From the NCBI RefSeq assembly GCF_031885415.1, contig NZ_CP116871.1, forward strand, positions 682,001-746,000: a stretch of DNA of 64,000 nt, written 5' to 3'. Position 1 is the stretch's first letter, and each line of letters starts with the position of its first letter. A program made the position numbers and the translations under genes. Below, one piece after another: positions 60,052-64,000 of the stretch. The notes under the pieces were generated by a model. It was not told the DNA's origin and did not search any database. It saw nothing but the letters and a program-made list of their open reading frames with translations. Source of the DNA: Microbacterium forte (GTDB lineage Bacteria; Actinomycetota; Actinomycetes; Actinomycetales; Microbacteriaceae).

Positions 60052-60768
60052 TCAGGCAACGCCACTCGTCCCGAGCAGCGTACCGATCGCGAACGTGACC
60101 ACCAGCGCGATCGCCCCACCGAGCACCACCCTGATCGTGGGCCTCAGCGCGGGGTTCCCGCCGATCCTCGCGCTCAGGAATCCGGTCAGCGCGAGCGCCA
60201 GCAGCACCACCGCGAAAGCGACCGGCACCCGGATCTCGGGAGGCGGGAGCAGTATCGCCAAGAGCGGAAGCAGCGCTCCGAGTGCGAAGGCAAGTGCGGA
60301 GGCCCCCGCCGCCGCCCACGGACTGACCACCTGATTCTCCGTGATGCCTAGTTCCGCTTCGAGGTGCGCGGTCAGCGGGTCGTGCGCGGTGAGCTCCTCC
60401 GCAACGAGGCGTGCGGTCGCCGGGCTAAGACCTTTCGCCTGATAGATGCCCGCCAGCTCCTCGAGCTCGGTCGCAGGATTATCGGCCAGCTCTCCTCGTT
60501 CCTTCTCGATCAGAGCCCGTTGGCTGTCTCGCTGGCTGCTCACCGACACGTACTCCCCGAGCGCCATCGAGATCGCACCGCCGACGAGACCGGCGACACC
60601 CGCGGCGAGCAGCGTCGCGGAATCGGTCGTCGCCCCCGCGACACCGACGACGAGCGACGCGACCGACACGATGCCGTCGTTCGCGCCGAGCACTCCGGCT
60701 CTGAGCCAGTTGAGCCGCCCAGCGAGATCGCCGCGGTGGGGTTCACCCGGATGCGTCGCCAACATCAT
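60052..60768 (-). CDS. VIT1/CCC1-family iron/manganese transporter
   Basis: A 238-residue membrane protein: GRLNWLRAGVLGANDGIVSVASLVVGVAGA, GGAISMALGEYVSVSSQRDSQRALI, a cytosolic acidic helical domain with metal-binding Glu residues (about 80-130), and three C-terminal helices. ATG 60768 was chosen; the frame to 60996 has no support. Located beside the ferric-reductase-like gene, which suggests iron handling. Confidence 0.88.
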   Translation of the reverse strand: MMLATHPGEPHRGDLAGRLNWLRAGVLGANDGIVSVASLVVGVAGATTDSATLLAAGVAGLVGGAISMALGEYVSVSSQRDSQRALIEKERGELADNPATELEELAGIYQAKGLSPATARLVAEELTAHDPLTAHLEAELGITENQVVSPWAAAGASALAFALGALLPLLAILLPPPEIRVPVAFAVVLLALALTGFLSARIGGNPALRPTIRVVLGGAIALVVTFAIGTLLGTSGVA

Positions 60769-60936
60769 CGCCCCGTTCTTTCTCCCGGCGCGGCTATGGA
60801 AGGCACATCCCGACGTAGGTCGAGCTCTGCGTGCGCGGAATGCCACTTCGTGAGAGGTCGAGTCATCGGACAAGAGTACGCCCGCCACAAACGCGCCCTC
60901 CGCAGCTCGACCGCTAGCAAGTCCGGTCGCGGCACC
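60769..60936. other. gap before repeat copy 6
   Basis: Nothing recognisable. With copy 6 and the stretch 61034-61165 it makes a 397-bp gene-free region. Confidence 0.4.
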
Positions 60937-61033
60937 AACCGAAGGCCCATGCCAGAACGGGGTTCCGGCTCCCGTTAGCGGCGACCGCCCCGGCAACCAA
61001 GTGATACCGCGCCGGAAACGATCGTTTTCGGTG
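60937..61033 (+). repeat. 98-bp intergenic repeat, copy 6 (97 bp)
   Basis: Left end ACCGAAGGCCCATGCCAGAAC (from 60938), right end GCCGGAAACGATCGTTTTCGGT. One base shorter than the others. Confidence 0.72.
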
Positions 61034-61165
61034 GGCCTCCGACCGCGAGCTTCTCATCAACGCTGACCCTGGTGAGACTGGACGTGAACACCCCTCGTGA
61101 GCCTCAACGCCGATCGTGGCCGGACAGTGATCGATCTTCAGGTCTGCGTCTCATCGATCGATCGC

Positions 61166-61642
61166 TCAGTGCGACGGTTCCGCGCCGAGCACCGTCAGGG
61201 GACCTTCCTCGGCGGTCGGGGGTTCGAAGTGGTCGAAGTAGTCTGCCGCGACGTCGTTGGAAAGCGCATAGTCGTCCGCGTGCTCGTGGCTCCGTGCCGC
61301 GAGTCGTCCCAGTGCGACTGCCCTTGGCGTCGCGAGATAGATCGTCTCAGGCACTACTCCAAGCGGGCGCAGCAAGTTCCGATAGATGAGACGGGCACGC
61401 TTGGACCAGAACGAGAAGTCGAGTACCACGTCTTGGTCAGCCGCGACGAGCGCGATGAGGCGGGCGCGGAGCTCCTGCTCGATCTCTTCATGCACATCGC
61501 TCGGCAGGGGCATCGTCCGGATGCCCCTGCGCCAGGCTTCCTGGTCGAATGAAAGACGAACCATGCCTTCCGCTTCCAGTCGCCTCGCAACGGTCGACTT
61601 TCCGGATCCCGCCGGCCCGCACATCAAAACAACTCTGATCAT
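61166..61642 (-). CDS. P-loop kinase-like ATPase (AAA_33)
   Basis: A 158-residue nucleoside-triphosphate-binding protein: Walker A MCGPAGSGKSTVARRL at the N-terminus, LSFDQEAWRRG, then VVLDFSFWSKRARLIYRNLL. It resembles small AAA_33 or zeta-toxin-like kinases that phosphorylate small molecules. The substrate is unknown. ATG 61642 places the P-loop at its normal position. Confidence 0.8.
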   Translation of the reverse strand: MIRVVLMCGPAGSGKSTVARRLEAEGMVRLSFDQEAWRRGIRTMPLPSDVHEEIEQELRARLIALVAADQDVVLDFSFWSKRARLIYRNLLRPLGVVPETIYLATPRAVALGRLAARSHEHADDYALSNDVAADYFDHFEPPTAEEGPLTVLGAEPSH

Positions 61643-61668
61643 CACTCCGACGATAGCCCCGCCCGCTC

Positions 61669-61689
61669 TGGCAACGATCATTTACGGTA
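61669..61689 (+). repeat. degenerate right end of the 98-bp repeat
   Basis: TGGCAACGATCATTTACGGTA resembles the palindromic right end; the left part is not recognisable. Confidence 0.4.
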
Positions 61690-61783
61690 GACGCGAAGGT
61701 CAAACCGGGCGTAGTGAGGCAGCCGCTCCCCGCCACGTCTCGATGGCAACTCGTGTTTCAGGCGCGATGCACGATTCGCTAAA

Positions 61784-62425
61784 TCAGGCTTCGAGATCCA
61801 AGTTCCCGTACATGTCGCGAAACGCGGATTCTGCGGCGTGGCCGAATCGGCCAAGGATTTGCTGTCGTTCTTCGACCTCAATAGATCGTTCGTGCAGCTC
61901 AGCCATCGCGTCCGCGTTCGAGAATGACTTGAGGTAGTCGGCGACGGCGGCATCGTCGGTGACATCGACCGCCCTCAGGAGTACGGCGGCGACGAGGCCG
62001 GTTCGATCCCACCCTGCCGAGCAGTGGAAGAGGATCGCTCCATCATCGGCGTCAGCGATCGCGTTCAGTACAAGCGCGAGTCTGTCTGGAAGCGCCTGGA
62101 GGTGCGCGAGATAGTAGAGGGGCGTGCCCCACCGGCCATCCTCTTCATACTGCTTCCAGAAGTCCGTCTCATCGCTGCTGTCAAGATCTACGTGGATGCG
62201 CTTGACCGCCGGGGGGACTTGTCCCGTCGACTCATCTGGTCGACGAAGGTCGATCACGGTGCGTACTCCGTGGGCGTGAATTGCTTGCCACCCCTCCGAG
62301 TCGACTCGTTCCAGCCTCTCCGAGCGAATAAACACGCCCGAGGGTGTCACGGTTCCATCTGTGCGCTCTAGACCGCCGAGGTCTCGCACATTGGCGAGAC
62401 CATCGATGCGGAGCGTGGGTTTCAT
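61784..62425 (-). CDS. tyrosine-protein phosphatase (Y_phosphatase3 family)
   Basis: A 213-residue phosphatase. N-terminus GLANVRDLGGLERTDG, active-site loop FHCSAGWDRTGLVAAVL (HCxxGxxRT) near residue 132. Such enzymes act on phosphotyrosine or phosphoinositide-like substrates (MptpB type). It lies alone between two repeat copies. It could oppose a tyrosine or small-molecule kinase; the P-loop kinase next to it is a possible functional neighbour. Confidence 0.87.
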   Translation of the reverse strand: MKPTLRIDGLANVRDLGGLERTDGTVTPSGVFIRSERLERVDSEGWQAIHAHGVRTVIDLRRPDESTGQVPPAVKRIHVDLDSSDETDFWKQYEEDGRWGTPLYYLAHLQALPDRLALVLNAIADADDGAILFHCSAGWDRTGLVAAVLLRAVDVTDDAAVADYLKSFSNADAMAELHERSIEVEERQQILGRFGHAAESAFRDMYGNLDLEA

Positions 62426-62437
62426 GTTTGCCAGTCT

Positions 62438-62535
62438 TGCCGAAAACCCTTGCCGAACCGGGGTTGTGGCAAACGTTAGCGGCAGTGATTCCCTGGCCCG
62501 AGGAGTGACAGCGCCGGAAACGATCGTTTACGGCA
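62438..62535 (+). repeat. 98-bp intergenic repeat, copy 7
   Basis: Left end TGCCGAAAACCCTTGCCG, right end GCCGGAAACGATCGTTTACGGC. It lies between the phosphatase and the copper operon. Confidence 0.78.
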
Positions 62536-62613
62536 GGCGCACGAGTTCTCGTCGGACTCGCACCGCTAGAGCTACCAGTCACGCGGGAATGCACACGACT
62601 GGCCTTGAGTTGG

Positions 62614-62630
62614 ATACCCCCAGGGGGTAT
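62614..62630 (+). promoter_or_regulatory. CsoR operator over the csoR promoter
   Basis: ATACCCCCAGGGGGTAT is a perfect palindrome around a central A. It runs into TATGTT (62628-62633), the likely -10 box, 7 bases before the csoR ATG, so the transcript is probably leaderless and directly blocked by the repressor. Confidence 0.82.
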
Positions 62631-62639
62631 GTTTTAATC

Positions 62640-62921
62640 ATGAACGGGTACACCGACAACAAGGCTGATCTGCGTAAGCGGTTGAGTCGCGTCGAGGGTC
62701 AGGTGCGAGGGATCGCACGGATGGTCGACGAAGACAAGTACTGCATCGACATCCTCACGCAGGTTTCTGCAGCGACGAAAGCGCTCGAAACGGTGGCGTT
62801 GTCGCTGCTGAGCGATCATCTGAGTCATTGCGTCGCCGAGGCCAGCGCTGAGGGCGGCGAAGTCGCGGCAGAGAAGGTCCGCGAGGCTAACGAAGCCATT
62901 GCCCGCCTGGTCCGTTCATGA
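62640..62921 (+). CDS. csoR: CsoR copper-sensing repressor
   Basis: A 93-residue CsoR-family protein: KADLRKRLSRVEGQVRGIARMVDEDKYCIDILTQVSAATKALE and SDHLSHCVAEA. All three Cu(I) ligands (Cys, His and Cys in CID...HLSHC) are present, unlike the relative at 53960. First gene of the csoR-copZ-copA operon. Confidence 0.92.
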   Translation: MNGYTDNKADLRKRLSRVEGQVRGIARMVDEDKYCIDILTQVSAATKALETVALSLLSDHLSHCVAEASAEGGEVAAEKVREANEAIARLVRS

Positions 62922-62953
62922 CCGCCACGTCTGTCTACTTGAAGGAGCACACG

Positions 62954-63280
62954 ATGACTGATCGCATTGAACTTGGCCTGAAGGACGAGAACGCTGGCTG
63001 CGCGTGCTGTGCCGTTCCATCGAACACCGAGGCATCCACACCCACTGCGGCCTCGTCTTCCTCGGAAGAGGTTTTGGTTGCGGGTATGACGTGCTCGCAT
63101 TGCGTGTCGAGCGTCAGTGAAGAACTGGCGGCTGTGGACGGTGTCGAGTCCGTCGACGTCGACTTGAACGCCGGCGGCATCTCCCGCGTGACTATCCACA
63201 GCGCAGCACCGGTCGATCCTGCTGCTGTGAGGGCTGCGGTCGAAGAGGCCGGGTATACCCTCGCGACCAGCCAGGCCTGA
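62954..63280 (+). CDS. copZ: CopZ-like heavy-metal-associated domain protein
   Basis: A 108-residue copper chaperone. A C-terminal HMA domain has the metal motif GMTCSHCVSSV near residue 45; an N-terminal extension carries CACC, an extra cysteine cluster unusual for CopZ that may bind more copper. AAGGAG precedes the ATG. It delivers Cu(I) to the ATPase downstream. Confidence 0.88.
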   Translation: MTDRIELGLKDENAGCACCAVPSNTEASTPTAASSSSEEVLVAGMTCSHCVSSVSEELAAVDGVESVDVDLNAGGISRVTIHSAAPVDPAAVRAAVEEAGYTLATSQA

Positions 63281-63335
63281 GTCGCTAACTGTCTGCACCC
63301 GGGCTCAACCGGGCGCATCTGAGTAAGGAGTTCCG

Positions 63336-64000
63336 ATGAGCCAGCATGAAGAACATAGCCATCGCGCCGCACACGAGAACCACGGCAGCGCGCCGACAAC
63401 GGAGCATGACCACGCGGCGATGAGCCACGATCACGACGCTTCGCCAGAACATGGCGGCCATGGTGGGCACGGCGGACATGGTGGGCACGGTGATCATGTG
63501 GGACAGTTCCGGCGGTTGTTCTGGATCATGCTGATCCTCGCGGTCCCGGTCGTCGGGTTCTCGATGATGTTCTCGATGCTGCTCGGATACCCACTGCCAG
63601 ACACCGCCTGGGTCGGGTGGATCTCCCCGGTTCTCGGAACCGTCATGTATGTGTGGGGCGGTGCCCCGTTCCTCACCGGCGCGGTGAGTGAGCTTCGCGC
63701 CCGCAAGCCCGGCATGATGCTGCTGATCGCCCTCGCGATCACGGTCGCATTCCTCGCATCATGGGGCGCGAGCCTGGGCCTGCTGCACCACGAACTGGAC
63801 TTCTGGTGGGAGCTGGCCCTGCTGATCGTGATCATGCTGCTCGGTCACTGGATCGAGATGCGCTCTCTCGCGCAGACCACCTCGGCACTGGATTCCCTTG
63901 CCGCTCTGCTGCCCGATGAGGCGGAGAAGGTAGAGGGCGACACGACAACCACTGTCGCGCCTGCTGACTTGCTGGTGGGGGATGTCGTGGTGGTGCGCCC
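63336..64000 (+). CDS. copB: copper-exporting P1B ATPase with His-rich N-terminus (cut by window end)
   Basis: The first 221 residues. The N-terminus is rich in His/Gly (EHGGHGGHGGHGGHGDH) with no HMA CxxC motif, typical of CopB-type (P1B-3) pumps. Helices follow, with WIMLILAVPVVGFSMMF and IVIMLLGHWIEMRSLAQTTSALDSLAALLPD. AAGGAG precedes the ATG. The phosphorylation and transport motifs lie outside the window. Confidence 0.87.
   Translation, partial: MSQHEEHSHRAAHENHGSAPTTEHDHAAMSHDHDASPEHGGHGGHGGHGGHGDHVGQFRRLFWIMLILAVPVVGFSMMFSMLLGYPLPDTAWVGWISPVLGTVMYVWGGAPFLTGAVSELRARKPGMMLLIALAITVAFLASWGASLGLLHHELDFWWELALLIVIMLLGHWIEMRSLAQTTSALDSLAALLPDEAEKVEGDTTTTVAPADLLVGDVVVVR

Noticed and set aside
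63440..63500. GGCGGACATGGTGGGCACGG-type tandem repeats as a CRISPR or regulatory array
   Set aside because: They encode the His/Gly-rich N-terminus of the copper ATPase. I saw no CRISPR array in the window.

Overview
The window is high-GC DNA with tightly packed genes, many ATGA-type overlaps and several genes that appear to start leaderless (start codon about 7 nt after the -10 box). F420 enzymes, a mycobacterial-type Fgd and a CmtR-like regulator point to an actinobacterium, most likely a Microbacteriaceae member such as Microbacterium. This assignment is an inference from gene content.

Region 1 (1-21.3 kb) looks like one catabolic regulon. It carries F420 biosynthesis (FbiC/CofG start, CofE, CofD), F420 reduction (Fgd), an F420-dependent LLM-family oxidoreductase, a dihydropyrimidinase/hydantoinase and an M20 N-carbamoyl-amino-acid amidohydrolase. 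An operon of LOG phosphoribohydrolase, nucleoside hydrolase, PHP phosphoesterase, 2H phosphoesterase and a ribokinase-like kinase follows. A five-part peptide-type ABC transporter, a metallophosphoesterase, an SGNH hydrolase and a MocR (GntR-aminotransferase) regulator complete it. A 21-bp inverted repeat, ACCA(C/G)T-N9-A(G/C)TGG(T/C), occurs at four sites in front of the transcription units, one of them over the regulator's own start codon. The simplest reading is nucleotide/nucleoside breakdown to base plus ribose phosphate, followed by reductive pyrimidine (or hydantoin-like) ring degradation in which an F420H2 enzyme replaces the usual dihydropyrimidine dehydrogenase. The substrate is not proven.

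Region 2 (21.3-31 kb) is accessory. It holds a frameshifted HyuA remnant, a membrane-anchored unknown, a large nuclease-NACHT protein (a probable phage-defence NLR-like ATPase), a superfamily 1 helicase with a long uncharacterised N-terminal part, a set of 20-21 bp tandem repeats that looks like an insertion-sequence end, and a GAPDH gene cut off at its 5' end exactly there.

Region 3 (31-40 kb) is an island of mostly unknown small genes with a primase-type C-terminal domain protein, a SRAP protein, a Fic protein with an inverted repeat at its promoter, and a dense set of repeats and hairpins (31.0-31.5 and 38.0-38.2 kb).

Region 4 (40.3-64 kb) is a metal, sulfur and redox region. It has YeiH/LysR, a CmtR-P-type ATPase-CadD-LspA operon, MerR/SulP, and a persulfide operon (rhodaneses, MBL-rhodanese, thioredoxin, TauE, DUF4395, two tiny Cys-rich proteins) controlled by a CstR-like repressor. 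Lgt, a two-component system, an ApbE/FMN-binding/ferric-reductase-like flavin module, a VIT transporter, a tyrosine phosphatase and CsoR-CopZ-CopA (cut by the window end) follow. Seven copies of a 97-98 bp intergenic repeat, all in the same orientation, are scattered through 45.9-62.5 kb and do not occur in the first 42 kb.
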